NCBI GenBank assembly: GCA_910585375.1
Contig: CAJUCZ010000011.1
Span: 1 to 59,116 of the forward strand
Source: an uncultured Alphaproteobacteria bacterium
GTDB lineage: Bacteria; Pseudomonadota; Alphaproteobacteria; RF32; CAG-239
DNA: 59,116 nucleotides
Reading direction: 5' to 3'
This document shows positions 34,793-43,600 of this stretch, in pieces (positions within the stretch are counted from its first letter, which is position 1; each line of letters begins with the position of its first letter). The position numbers were made by a program, and so were the translations under genes. The notes under the pieces are model-generated. The model did not search any database and was not told the DNA's origin. It worked only from the letters and a program-made list of their open reading frames with translations.

Positions 34793-35851
34793 TTATTTGT
34801 TCAGTTCATTTCCGTTAAAATAGTTAATTCCCATAGCGGTTTTTACGTCCTGAAGCGTTTGAGCCGCAACTTCTTCGGCTTTTTGGCTGCCGTGCTCCAA
34901 AGTACTGAAAATATAGCCCAAATCCTTCGCCAAGACTTCGCGTCTTTCACGAATGGGTTTTAACTCACTTTGCAAAATTTCATTCAAGAACTTTTTGACC
35001 GTGCCGTCCCCCAGTCCGCCTCTTCGGTAGTGGTCTTTCAGCTCCTGCAGATTTGGATAAGCCGGCAGGAAAGCGGCAAAATGCTCATCTTTGCAAAAAG
35101 CATCAAGATAGATAAAGACCGGATTGTTCTCGGTATGGCCGGGATCTTCCACCCGCAGGTGAGTCGGATCAGTAAACATGCTCTGGACTTTTTTCCTGAT
35201 ATCATTTGAAGAATCGGAAAGATAAATGCAATTGCCCAAAGATTTGCTCATTTTGGCGGCACCGTCCAGCCCCGGCAAACGGGAACACATGCTGTTTTCC
35301 GGTAAGATGGCTTCCGGTTCGACCAAAACTTCTTTATAAGTAGAATTAAACGAGCGAACTATTTCTCTTGTCTGCTCAATCATCGGCAACTGATCTTCGC
35401 CGACCGGAACCAAATTAGCCTTAAACGCAGTGATATCGGCCGCCTGACTTATCGGATAAGTGAAAAATCCAACCGGAATACTTTGTTTGAAGCCGCGTAA
35501 CTGGATTTCATTCTTGACGGTCGGGTTGCGCTGCAGGCGGGAAACCGTGACCAGATTCATGTAATAAAAAGACAGTTCGCAAAGTTCGGGAATCTGAGAC
35601 TGGATAAAAATCGTCACCTTTTCGGGATCAAGACCGCAGGCAAGATAGTCCAAAGCCACTTCGGATATGTTATCCCTGACTTTGTTAATATTGCCGGCAT
35701 TGTCAGTCAAGGCCTGCGCATCGGCAATCATTACATACATATTTTTATAATTGCCGCTGTTTTGCATTTCGACACGGCGTTTTAATGATCCGACATAATG
35801 CCCCAAGTGCAATCTTCCGGTCGGGCGGTCTCCTGTTAAAACAACATCCAT
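34793..35851 (-). CDS. trpS: Tryptophanyl-tRNA synthetase
   Basis: 352 residues from MDVVLTGDRP at 35851, with AGGAT upstream. The HIGH-type motif is HLGH (residues 15-18), the KMSKS loop AAKMSKSLGN. The intervening sequence (EDQLPMIEQTREIVR) holds the tryptophan-binding residues of the class Ic fold. The enzyme charges tRNA-Trp. It follows the membrane spermidine synthase-like gene with a gap of about 76 bp and is the last strongly housekeeping gene of this run. Confidence 0.96.
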   Translation of the reverse strand: MDVVLTGDRPTGRLHLGHYVGSLKRRVEMQNSGNYKNMYVMIADAQALTDNAGNINKVRDNISEVALDYLACGLDPEKVTIFIQSQIPELCELSFYYMNLVTVSRLQRNPTVKNEIQLRGFKQSIPVGFFTYPISQAADITAFKANLVPVGEDQLPMIEQTREIVRSFNSTYKEVLVEPEAILPENSMCSRLPGLDGAAKMSKSLGNCIYLSDSSNDIRKKVQSMFTDPTHLRVEDPGHTENNPVFIYLDAFCKDEHFAAFLPAYPNLQELKDHYRRGGLGDGTVKKFLNEILQSELKPIRERREVLAKDLGYIFSTLEHGSQKAEEVAAQTLQDVKTAMGINYFNGNELNK

Positions 35852-35927
35852 TTTTTTATCCTTTTTTGTTTTTTTCTGGAATAGCACAGTGCGCTATTCT
35901 TGTCAAGATTCGGGCAAACTATCTTTT

Positions 35928-37328
35928 TTACAGCTGATAATCATAAAACGATGGATTTTTATTGACAGTATAAACTTTGTCAGGGTTGGGATGATTGTAA
36001 TAGATGTATATAATGTTGTTATGCATATCTTTTTTCCAGGCATCAAAACGGCTGATGGTCTGGGCACGCAGGTTGTCTTTAAAGACCTGACGCAAGGTGT
36101 TGTCCAGATTCATGGAAAAATCATCGCCGAAATTCGGTGACGTAATGGCGTTCAACAGCAAAATCCCGCCCTCTTTGAGATTATTTTTTGCACGTTCAAA
36201 ATATTCTTTTGTCACAAGTTCCATCGGGATATACTGACGGGAAGAATAAGTATCCAGCACAATTACGTCATATTTCTTTTTGGTTTCTTTAAAAAACTGA
36301 TTGGCATCCTGAACCACAAATTTTTTATTTTCTCCCAGTTTTTTCTTCAAAAAATTCTCTTCGGTTATTCGCTTCAAGTGTTTATCGACGTCAACATAAA
36401 CATAGTTGTTGCGCGAATCATCCAGACCGATAGTAAATCCGCCGGCGCCGACTATCAGAATGTCTTTGATTTTATTTTTGGGTATTGTATTGATAAAATA
36501 GTCATTGATAAAATTGACATAAGGAAAATTCAGCTCGTGTTTGCCTGAAATTTTAGAAGACAGTGATCCGTTGACAACCAGCAGGCGCGACGCTCCCCTG
36601 TCCGTTTTATAGACACTGATTGTAGATACGGCATTGTTTTCAATAATTCCGTAATTATCCTGCAAAAGCTTATCCTGATTGAACAGAACCGCAGCCAGCA
36701 AAATGGTTAACATTGCCGGATAATTACGGCGGCGGGAAAGCAAAAATGCCGTTATCAGAGAAACAACCACCACAACGACAATGGTATGGTTAACGCCGAT
36801 AAACGGCATAACAATCAAAGTGGTTATCAAAGATCCCAGCACTGAACCCACTGTATCCACCGCCATTATTTTTCCGGTGTAATTCGGGTCACGATAGTGC
36901 AGATAACGGCTCAGCATGGCCGTAATTTTGCCAAACAAATACGGGCCGTAAGACAGGAACAGCAAAGAATAAAGCGCTGTCTGGATGATATTTGAGGTGA
37001 TGCCGGCCTGATTGAACGCCATAAAATAGATATCAATCAAAATATAAGACGAAGCCAGAACAACCAACAGGGCAATAATCAAAAAACCGTCAGCGGCCTG
37101 ACGACGCAGGCTGAAGCGGCGGACGCTTTCGACCGAACCTTTATAATACCCCCAAGACATGAAAGCCAGAAACGCCCCCATGACAATCGAGACGGTAATG
37201 GTCGTGGTGCCGACAAAACTGCTCAGCTGACGCAGGACAATCAGCTCCAAAGACAAGCTGGCGTAGCCTCCGACAAAGATTGCCAGCAATAACATGACAA
37301 CAGCTCTTTTGTTAATTAATTTTTGCAT
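35928..37328 (-). CDS. Membrane protein with a C-terminal spermidine synthase-like domain
   Basis: About 466 residues from MQKLINKRAV at 37328. The first half has seven or so membrane segments (from VVMLLLAIFVGGYASLSLEL to IVVVVVVSLITAFLL). The second half is a Rossmann-type methyltransferase fold related to SpeE: KIKDILIVGAGGFTIGLD, YVDVD, FVVQDANQFFK and YDVIVLDTYSS. Proteins of this make-up are annotated as fused MFS/spermidine synthase, though polyamine synthesis is unproven. The conserved gatekeeping residues (e.g. the D of YHE/ GGGDG) are altered here: the glycine motif reads GAGGFT. It starts near the end of comF and may be cotranscribed with it. Confidence 0.75.
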   Translation of the reverse strand: MQKLINKRAVVMLLLAIFVGGYASLSLELIVLRQLSSFVGTTTITVSIVMGAFLAFMSWGYYKGSVESVRRFSLRRQAADGFLIIALLVVLASSYILIDIYFMAFNQAGITSNIIQTALYSLLFLSYGPYLFGKITAMLSRYLHYRDPNYTGKIMAVDTVGSVLGSLITTLIVMPFIGVNHTIVVVVVVSLITAFLLSRRRNYPAMLTILLAAVLFNQDKLLQDNYGIIENNAVSTISVYKTDRGASRLLVVNGSLSSKISGKHELNFPYVNFINDYFINTIPKNKIKDILIVGAGGFTIGLDDSRNNYVYVDVDKHLKRITEENFLKKKLGENKKFVVQDANQFFKETKKKYDVIVLDTYSSRQYIPMELVTKEYFERAKNNLKEGGILLLNAITSPNFGDDFSMNLDNTLRQVFKDNLRAQTISRFDAWKKDMHNNIIYIYYNHPNPDKVYTVNKNPSFYDYQL

Positions 37329-37339
37329 TATTTCTCTCT

Positions 37340-38056
37340 CTAACATACTCTGGCAACGGTCAAGGCATCGACTGAAGCCGCGCCGGCTTTTTGTAAGACC
37401 AAAGCGCATTCCTTTAAGGTTGAGCCGGTGGTCATAACGTCATCAATCAAAACAATCCGCCGGCCGGAAATTCGTTCCGGATGCCTGACCCGAAAAGCAC
37501 CTTTAACGTTTTGAATCCGCTCATGCCCAGAAAACTCAACCTGAGGGCGGGTTTTCTTATGGCGAACCACGGAGCCGTAATCTACCGGAATAACCACGAG
37601 TTTCTCCAATTCTCCTGCCAGCAATGCCGACTGATTGTACCGGCGTTTGATTAATCTGGTATAATGCAGCGGAACCGGTAACAGCAAATCGGCTCCCTCT
37701 TTCCAGATATCGCGTCCGGCCTGATATAAAAAGCGAGCCAAAACACCGGCATTTTCAGTCTTGTCCAAAAATTTGAGCCCCAGCACCAGATTTTTGGAAG
37801 CATCGTCATAATGAAAAGCCGAACGGCACATCCGAAAAGGATAATTGCCGCCGTTCACACAAGACGGACACAAAAGCCCGTCATCAGAAGACGCTTCCGG
37901 AAAAGGCCGGCCGCAAGCTGCGCAATACGGACGGGAGATAAAGTTTATCTCATTAAAACATTCCGGACAAAGCCCCTCTTCTTCATGTAATATTTTGCCG
38001 CACAAGATACAACGCGGCGGCAGAACGGAATTTAAGATTTTTTGCAGAAGTTTCAT
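37340..38056 (-). CDS. comF: ComF-family phosphoribosyltransferase-like protein
   Basis: 238 residues. An N-terminal zinc ribbon has CILCG, CPEC, CAACG and CPSC. The phosphoribosyltransferase fold follows, with the PRPP loop VLIDDVMTTGSTLKE and the substrate segment YNQSALLAGEL. ComF is needed for DNA uptake in transformable species, and alphaproteobacteria carry it widely. The ATG overlaps the stop of sucD (ATGA), so the two are translationally coupled. Confidence 0.93.
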   Translation of the reverse strand: MKLLQKILNSVLPPRCILCGKILHEEEGLCPECFNEINFISRPYCAACGRPFPEASSDDGLLCPSCVNGGNYPFRMCRSAFHYDDASKNLVLGLKFLDKTENAGVLARFLYQAGRDIWKEGADLLLPVPLHYTRLIKRRYNQSALLAGELEKLVVIPVDYGSVVRHKKTRPQVEFSGHERIQNVKGAFRVRHPERISGRRIVLIDDVMTTGSTLKECALVLQKAGAASVDALTVARVC

Positions 38057-38943
38057 TTTTTCAGACCGGCAGGCTCTGCCAGTTCCTGCAGTTTTTCATG
38101 AATTGCGTTAATATTGTTCACAACCGTAATGCCGGCCGCATTCATAGCGTCTTTTTTATCCTGCACGGAAATTCTGCCCTTGGTGATGATATCGCCGGCA
38201 TACCCCATTTTATGTCCGAAAGGAATCGCCTCACCGGCAACAAAACCGATAATCGGCTTTTTATGCTTCAAAGAGCGGTAATATTCGGCGGCATTTTCTT
38301 CAAAAGTTCCGCCCAACGCTCCAATCATCACAACGGCATCTGTATTGTCATCTTTCATAAAATATTCCAGCACGTCAACGAAATCCATGCCGAAAATCAT
38401 ATCATCGCCCAGTCCGATGACCGTTGACTGTCCCATGCCGGCACGTTTGGTTTCCACCACCGCCTCATAAGTCAGCGTTGACGAGCGCGAAACAATGCCG
38501 ATACGGCCGGGGGTATGGATATTCTCAGGAAAAATTCCAAGTCTGGCCGCACCGGGGGTGATAATTCCCGGCGTATTGGGACCGATTAATTTTGTACGGC
38601 TGCCTCTTAAAATATTTTTAATCTCGATCATATCGCGAATCGGCACGCCGTCGGCAATACAGACAACCAGTTCCAGTCCGGCTTCGGCAGCCTCTCTGAC
38701 CGCCTCTTTGACCGAGCGGGCCGGAACATACATAACGCTTGAATTGACGCCGGTTTCGGCCACGGCTTCCCTAACTGTATTAAATACCGGAAGACCCAAG
38801 TGCATATTGCCGCCTTTGCCCGGCGTGACACCGGCAACGACATTGGTGCCGTAATCCAACGAGCGGCGGATGTGGAATGTTGCCTGAGTACCGGTTATAC
38901 CCTGACAGAGGACTCGGGAATTTTTATCTACCAGAATTGACAT
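38053..38943 (-). CDS. sucD: Succinyl-CoA synthetase alpha-subunit homologue with lost catalytic residues
   Basis: 296 residues, full length. The CoA-binding fold is normal: QGITGTQATFH, GVTPGKGGNMHLGLPVFNTV, IGPNTPGIITPG and GIVSRSSTLTYEAV. Two catalytic positions differ. The phosphohistidine, MGHAGA in E. coli SucD, is here HKMGYAGD (codon TAT, Tyr). The glutamate that contacts it, MIGEIGG in E. coli, is here MIGALGG (Ala). Next to the Tyr the sequence also differs (DIITKGRIS rather than AIIAGGKGT). It should not act by the usual phosphohistidine. The gene is 1 nt from sucC and overlaps comF. It may be a second, divergent paralogue; I cannot see whether a normal copy exists elsewhere. Confidence 0.85.
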   Translation of the reverse strand: MSILVDKNSRVLCQGITGTQATFHIRRSLDYGTNVVAGVTPGKGGNMHLGLPVFNTVREAVAETGVNSSVMYVPARSVKEAVREAAEAGLELVVCIADGVPIRDMIEIKNILRGSRTKLIGPNTPGIITPGAARLGIFPENIHTPGRIGIVSRSSTLTYEAVVETKRAGMGQSTVIGLGDDMIFGMDFVDVLEYFMKDDNTDAVVMIGALGGTFEENAAEYYRSLKHKKPIIGFVAGEAIPFGHKMGYAGDIITKGRISVQDKKDAMNAAGITVVNNINAIHEKLQELAEPAGLKK

Positions 38944-40146
38944 TTAATCACTCTCCTCCACGGCCTTTATCAATGTATCCACAGCTTCCTGCATATCATT
39001 GGCAATCACCAGCGGCAGTTTGGAATGTTCCAGTATCTCCTTGGCTTCGTCTTTGTTGGTTCCTTCAAAGCGGACAACCAGCGGCACGTTCAATCCTACG
39101 TCATAAGCCGCGGAAATAATGCCTTCGGCAATCAGGTTGCAACGCAGAAAACCACCGAGAATGTTAATCAAAATGCCTTCCACCCGCGGATTGGTCATAA
39201 TAATCTTAATCCCCGAAGCAATTTTTTCTTTGTCTACGCCGCCTTTGACGTTTAAGAAACAGGCCGTGCCGACGCCTTTGGAGCGCAGCAGGTCCATTGC
39301 CGCCAGCGCAATGCCGTCACCGTTGACGATGCAGCCGATATTGCCGTCGAATTCACTATAATTAAAACCGTATTTATTAGCCTGAATTTCATAGTCGTCT
39401 TCTTCATATTCATCTTCCAAACGACGGATTTCCGGATGGCGGTAAAGCGCATTTCTATCAAATGACATTTTAGCATCAAGCGCAATCAACTCGCCGTTAC
39501 GCATGACTCCGACCGGAGTGACCTCAATCATTGTCGCATCGTAATCCTTAAAGGCGTTGTGCATTCCGTTGATAAAAGTTTCCAGACTGCGGGCACTGCG
39601 CGGCTTAAGCTTCAGAAACGCCATGACCTCCTGAATTTGCGCCGGCGAAGCGCCTTTATCCAAATCCAATTGAATTTTTAAGATTTTTTCAGGATGCTCC
39701 AAAGCAACGCCGGTAATATTCTCCGTGCTGACTTCGGCAATCAGCAACGTGACGGCTGGAATCATCCGGTCAATAACCAGACCGGCATAAAAAATACGGC
39801 TGACTTTGCAATAGGCTTCCACATAAAGGCGGCTGACAAGTTTTCCCTTAGGGCCGGTCTGCTCGGTTACCAATGTGGACCCCAACATTTTTTCCGCTTC
39901 ACGGGCAATCTCGCGACGGTGTTTAACCAAACGGATACCGCCGGCTTTTCCGGCTTCTTTTTCCAGAAAATGTCCGCGATTGCGGGCACCGGACTGAATT
40001 TGGGATTTGAGCATCCACGGCCCGCGAAAAGACACTCTGGCGGCCACTCTTTTGGCTTCTGCCGGCGTGTAGGCAACACCGCCTTTGGGGATATTAATCC
40101 CGTATTGACTTAAGATTTTTTTGGCCTGATACTCGTGAATGTTCAT
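38944..40146 (-). CDS. sucC: Succinyl-CoA synthetase beta-subunit homologue, divergent
   Basis: 400 residues, close to the usual 388-400. The start MNIHEYQAKKILSQYGI is typical. The ATP-grasp core is altered: the metal-binding ExNP motif reads EVTPVG (Asn replaced by Thr), while LDAKMSFDRNALYR is kept. The usual AGGRGKAGGV region holds a longer insert (SGARNRGHFLEKEAGKAGGI). GGIVRCDLIADGI becomes GGFLRCNLIAEGI. Both subunits have thus drifted at functional sites. The gene is 9 nt downstream of sufE and is followed at once by sucD. It could ligate another acyl group or be a non-catalytic paralogue. Confidence 0.85.
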   Translation of the reverse strand: MNIHEYQAKKILSQYGINIPKGGVAYTPAEAKRVAARVSFRGPWMLKSQIQSGARNRGHFLEKEAGKAGGIRLVKHRREIAREAEKMLGSTLVTEQTGPKGKLVSRLYVEAYCKVSRIFYAGLVIDRMIPAVTLLIAEVSTENITGVALEHPEKILKIQLDLDKGASPAQIQEVMAFLKLKPRSARSLETFINGMHNAFKDYDATMIEVTPVGVMRNGELIALDAKMSFDRNALYRHPEIRRLEDEYEEDDYEIQANKYGFNYSEFDGNIGCIVNGDGIALAAMDLLRSKGVGTACFLNVKGGVDKEKIASGIKIIMTNPRVEGILINILGGFLRCNLIAEGIISAAYDVGLNVPLVVRFEGTNKDEAKEILEHSKLPLVIANDMQEAVDTLIKAVEESD

Positions 40147-40155
40147 GCTTATTCC

Positions 40156-40569
40156 TTATAACGCCGAAGCATAATAGCGAATTTTTTCCGTCATGGCTGC
40201 CAGACCGTTACGCCGGCTCGGACTTAAATGATCCTGCAATCCCAGTTTAGCAAAAATATTTTCAACTGCAATTTCTTTAATTTCCTGCGGGGTTTTATGT
40301 GCAAAAACCATTAAAATAATTGCCACGATACCGCGCACGATTGCAGCATCGCTGTCCCCCTGAAAATCGAGATATTTTTGCCCGTCTTCCATTGTTACGG
40401 ACGGAACCAGCCAAACTTGGGACTGGCAGCCGTGGACTTTCCAGTCATCCGTTTTCAAATTTTCCGGCAGGGCATCCATTCTTGCTCCCAAATCTATAAT
40501 GTAGCGGTATTTGTCTTCCCAGTCGTCCAACAAGTCAAAATTTTCAATCAATTCATCTATGGTCATCAT
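40156..40569 (-). CDS. sufE: Cysteine desulfurase activator SufE
   Basis: 137 residues. The sulphur-accepting Cys48 lies in VHGCQSQVW, the family hallmark. The early helix MTIDELIENFDLLDDWEDKY and the end GLQDHLSPSRRNG fit SufE. It takes persulphide sulphur from SufS for Fe-S cluster assembly. It overlaps the glutamine amidotransferase gene by 17 nt and lies 9 nt upstream of sucC. Confidence 0.93.
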   Translation of the reverse strand: MMTIDELIENFDLLDDWEDKYRYIIDLGARMDALPENLKTDDWKVHGCQSQVWLVPSVTMEDGQKYLDFQGDSDAAIVRGIVAIILMVFAHKTPQEIKEIAVENIFAKLGLQDHLSPSRRNGLAAMTEKIRYYASAL

Positions 40570-41419
40570 CTTTTTTCTCTTTGTATTCTCCGGCGGCTTT
40601 TACAAAAGCGGCAAACAAGGCCGCCGCAGCCCTGTCTTTCCTGTACAAATATTCCGGATGCCACTGCACGCCCAAGACAAAGCGTCCGTCCGGATGTTCG
40701 ACGGCCTCGGCAACGTTATCGGCAGAGACAGCAACAATCCTCAGCCCTTCCAGCACCGCAGAATCGTTTATGACGCCTTCGCTGTGGACAGAGTTAACCT
40801 GAAGCGTTCCTGCACCGGTTATCCGCCGCAGACGGCTGTCAGCCGACAGATGCACATCATGGGCAATTTTGTCTTTAGGCTCTTTATGCGGCAGCGGGCA
40901 GGCAAGCTCGTCTTTCAGGCTGACGTACATTTTAGCTCCCGCCATGCCGGCAAGCATTTGAAAACCGGCGCAGATACCAAAGACCGGCACCTGATTTTCA
41001 TTGGCATAATCGATGGCATAAACATAAGCAAGCGAGCGCGGACTCAGTTCATGCTCCGGCGGCAGGCGCTGCGGTTCTTGATAAAATTCCGCAGGAGAAT
41101 CGAAACAGCCGCCGGGAAGCAAAAAGGCATCCGGCTGTGCATCTTCCAACTGGGAATCGACATCGTCATAATGGATAAAAGTCAAATCCGCACCGGCGGC
41201 AAGCAATGCTTCGACATAATTCTTATCAATGGCATAATCATCTTTTTCCAAACCAAGAATAACGGCAACCAGCGGCTTGCCCTTATCGCGACGGCTTTGC
41301 GGCAGGCGGATGACGAAAGGTTCTCCTTCCGCCAGCGCACTTTGCACTTTTTTCGGAGAAAGAAGATAATAAACGCTATCGCCTTTCGGGTTTTCGAGAT
41401 ACAAAACTTTTTCCGCCAT
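40553..41419 (-). CDS. Class I glutamine amidotransferase-like (peptidase C26) protein
   Basis: 288 residues. The C26 hydrolase pattern is clear: GICAGFQMLAG with the nucleophile Cys, and VQWHPEYLYRKD with the His and Glu of the triad. PuuD-type gamma-glutamyl-GABA hydrolases have this layout, with a normal GICRG loop; here it is GICAG. An N-terminal extension of about 50 residues precedes the domain (ILGLEKDDYAIDKNYVEALLA). It sits between sufT and sufE, which is not its usual place. Substrate unknown. Confidence 0.8.
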   Translation of the reverse strand: MAEKVLYLENPKGDSVYYLLSPKKVQSALAEGEPFVIRLPQSRRDKGKPLVAVILGLEKDDYAIDKNYVEALLAAGADLTFIHYDDVDSQLEDAQPDAFLLPGGCFDSPAEFYQEPQRLPPEHELSPRSLAYVYAIDYANENQVPVFGICAGFQMLAGMAGAKMYVSLKDELACPLPHKEPKDKIAHDVHLSADSRLRRITGAGTLQVNSVHSEGVINDSAVLEGLRIVAVSADNVAEAVEHPDGRFVLGVQWHPEYLYRKDRAAAALFAAFVKAAGEYKEKKDDDHR

Positions 41420-41428
41420 TGCACGCTC

Positions 41429-41863
41429 CTAAAACATTTCAAACATCATTTTGGCGTCATCGCTCATCCGCTCGAACGTCCAGGCCGGCTCCCATACCAA
41501 CTTGACCTCCACGCTGCCGATGCCTTTTACCGCTGCCACGGCTTCGGCGGCCTGACCCGGCAAAATGCCGGCTACCGGACAAGTCGGCGCCGTGACGGTC
41601 ATATCAATAAAGACATCGCCGTTGTCTTTTATCTCAACATTATAAATCAGCCCCATATCCCAGACATTTATCATAATCTCGGGATCCGAAACGGTTTTTA
41701 AGGCTTCAATCACGTCCTCGCGCGCAGCGATTTGCTCACCGGACGGCAGCGGTTTTCCGGCTTTGGCAACATAATCCAGAAGTTTCATCTGTTCGGACAT
41801 TGCGGCCAGAAGCTGCTTTTCTGTTTCTTCTTCATTCAGGGTATTTTCATTATTCTCAGACAT
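41429..41863 (-). CDS. sufT: SufT-like (DUF59/MIP18) Fe-S assembly protein
   Basis: 144 residues from MSENNENTLN at 41863 (AAGGAACAGG upstream). The first 50 residues are acidic and variable. The DUF59 domain follows: VSDPEIMINVWDMGLIYNV, VDMTVTAPTCPVAGILPGQ and VKLVWEPAWTFERMSDDAK, the last of which is typical of SUF-linked members. It helps mature Fe-S proteins. It lies about 80 bp downstream of sufS. Confidence 0.9.
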   Translation of the reverse strand: MSENNENTLNEEETEKQLLAAMSEQMKLLDYVAKAGKPLPSGEQIAAREDVIEALKTVSDPEIMINVWDMGLIYNVEIKDNGDVFIDMTVTAPTCPVAGILPGQAAEAVAAVKGIGSVEVKLVWEPAWTFERMSDDAKMMFEMF

Positions 41864-41943
41864 GCCTGTTCCTTTTCTAAACCTGTTTACTTTATAAGCC
41901 AAGTTTATTAATAAAACAAGCCGGAGCGCAAAAATTATTCACG

Positions 41944-43158
41944 TTAAAAGAAAGTTTTTGCCTTTTGAAGCGCAGCAATAAAAATATCAATATCTTCACG
42001 GCAGGAATACATGCCCAATGAGGCGCGGGCCAGCGATGTGTAGCCCATTCTTTCAACCAGCGGCTGGGCGCAATGATGACCGGTGCGGACAGATACGCCT
42101 TCTTTATCCAGTATGAAGGCAATGTCCTGAGGATGAATCCCGTCCAAAACAAAAGAGAAGACACCGCCTTTGCCTTGAGCCGTACCGATTTCCTTAAAAC
42201 CTTTTACTTCAGCAAAACGTCCGCGGGCATAATCCGTCAGTTCCGCTTCATGGGCGGCAATGTTTTCCATGCCCTGCTTCTGCATATACTGCAATGCCCG
42301 TCCCAGTCCGATGGCCTGCACCATTGCTGGCGTTCCGGCCTCAAAACGGGCAGGCACTTCATCGAAGGTAGTCTTTTCATAGGTTACTTTTTCCACCATA
42401 TCGCCGCCAAACTGATAAGGCGGCAGAGAATCGAGCAGCTTATACTTGCCGTAAAGCACGCCAATTCCGCTGGGGCCGTAGGTTTTATGTCCGGAAAAAG
42501 CAAGAAAATCACAGTCTGTCTGCTGCACGTCCAGAACATAATGAACCGCAGCCTGGCAAGCATCAACCAAAAACAGCGCGCCGGCCTTATGCGCCTGTTC
42601 TGCCATTTTCCGCACCGGAAAAACCGTTCCCAAGACGTTTGACATGGCTGTCACGGCAACCATTTTGGTTTTAGGACCAAGCAGTTTCAAATATTCTTCT
42701 TCCAGATAGCTGCCGTCATCCGCGATTTTAAAGACTTTCAGCTCCGCACCCGTTTCGGCGGCAATCATCTGCCAAGGAATCAGATTGGCATGGTGTTCCG
42801 CCTGAGAGATCAAAATTTCATCCCCTGATTTTAAGAATTTCCGTCCCCAGCAGGCTGCCACCAAGTTGATGGATTCCGTGGCGTTGCGGGTAAAAATTAT
42901 TTCGCGTTCGCTGGCGGCATTGATAAAGCGCTGTACAATTTTGCGGGCGTTTTCATATTCCAGCGTTATATGTTCGGAAAGATAATAGGCGCCGCGGTGT
43001 ACGTTGGCATAGCAAGAGGAATACAAGTGGTACATGGTATCGATAACGCATTGCGGTTTTTGCGCCGATGCCGCAGAATCGAGAAAAGTATTCGGTTTGC
43101 CGTTGATTTTTTGCGACAATACCGGAAAATCCTGACGAATTTTATATACATCGTACAT
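41944..43158 (-). CDS. sufS: SufS cysteine desulfurase
   Basis: 404 residues from MYDVYKIRQDFPVL at 43158. PLP-binding Lys lies in FSGHKTYGPSG and the catalytic Cys in RTGHHCAQPL. EHHANLIPWQ and GGDMVEKVTYEKTTF confirm the class II NifS/SufS group. It draws sulphur from cysteine and hands it to SufE. Upstream the gene is separated from the GIY-YIG gene by an 88-bp inverted repeat, a break in what is normally a tight sufD-sufS junction. Confidence 0.95.
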   Translation of the reverse strand: MYDVYKIRQDFPVLSQKINGKPNTFLDSAASAQKPQCVIDTMYHLYSSCYANVHRGAYYLSEHITLEYENARKIVQRFINAASEREIIFTRNATESINLVAACWGRKFLKSGDEILISQAEHHANLIPWQMIAAETGAELKVFKIADDGSYLEEEYLKLLGPKTKMVAVTAMSNVLGTVFPVRKMAEQAHKAGALFLVDACQAAVHYVLDVQQTDCDFLAFSGHKTYGPSGIGVLYGKYKLLDSLPPYQFGGDMVEKVTYEKTTFDEVPARFEAGTPAMVQAIGLGRALQYMQKQGMENIAAHEAELTDYARGRFAEVKGFKEIGTAQGKGGVFSFVLDGIHPQDIAFILDKEGVSVRTGHHCAQPLVERMGYTSLARASLGMYSCREDIDIFIAALQKAKTFF

Positions 43159-43202
43159 TGTTGTTTCCTTATCTCTGAAATTCAATTTTTTGGTTTTTTC
43201 AC

Positions 43203-43294
43203 CTTTTGTCATTCTGAACGCAGTGAAGAATCCAGTTTTACAATAAAGCTAATTTATTTGACTGGATCCTTCGCTCCGCTCAGGATGACAAAAA
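43203..43294. repeat. 88-bp MITE-like inverted repeat in the suf cluster
   Basis: Arms of about 32 bp, TTTGTCATTCTGAACGCAG and onward on the left and ACTGGATCCTTCGCTCCGCT and onward on the right, are near-perfect inverted repeats (about five differences) around an AT-rich centre. Sequences of the type GTCATTCTGAGCGnAGnGAAGnATC are dispersed palindromes in many bacteria. It lies between the GIY-YIG gene and sufS. Confidence 0.85.
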
Positions 43295-43302
43295 AAAATA
43301 AA

Positions 43303-43599
43303 CTAAAATGCTTTTACCAAATCTTCATATAAATCAATCCAATTAGGATTTTGTTGTTCTATTAATTCTATTTTTCTTTTTCTCAGCCAACCTTTTAATT
43401 CTTTTTCCCGTGCAATTGCCGCCTGTAAATCATCATAAACTTCATAGTAAACCAGTCTGGTTACTTTATATTTCTTTGTAAAACCGTCTATTGATCCATT
43501 TTTATGCTCAAAAATCCTGCGTATGATATTGTTAGTTATTCCGACATAGAGCGTACCATTTCTTTGGCTGGCTAAAATATAAATATAAGCTCTTTTCAT
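43303..43599 (-). CDS. GIY-YIG nuclease-domain protein (UPF0213-like)
   Basis: 98 residues. The GIY-YIG motif reads YIYILASQRNGTLYVG, with Arg in RRIFEHK and Glu in EKELKGWLRKRK. It is a single-domain small member, of the type with no clear function. Its start is 1 nt from the stop of sufD, so it is likely cotranscribed with suf. Directly after it comes an 88-bp palindromic element. Neither belongs to usual suf operons. The pair may be a mobile unit. Confidence 0.88.
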   Translation of the reverse strand: MKRAYIYILASQRNGTLYVGITNNIIRRIFEHKNGSIDGFTKKYKVTRLVYYEVYDDLQAAIAREKELKGWLRKRKIELIEQQNPNWIDLYEDLVKAF

Positions 43600-43600
43600 T

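Noticed and set aside
40511..41701. 396-residue plus-strand open frame
   Set aside because: Antisense to sufE, the amidotransferase gene and sufT, all with intact active-site motifs.
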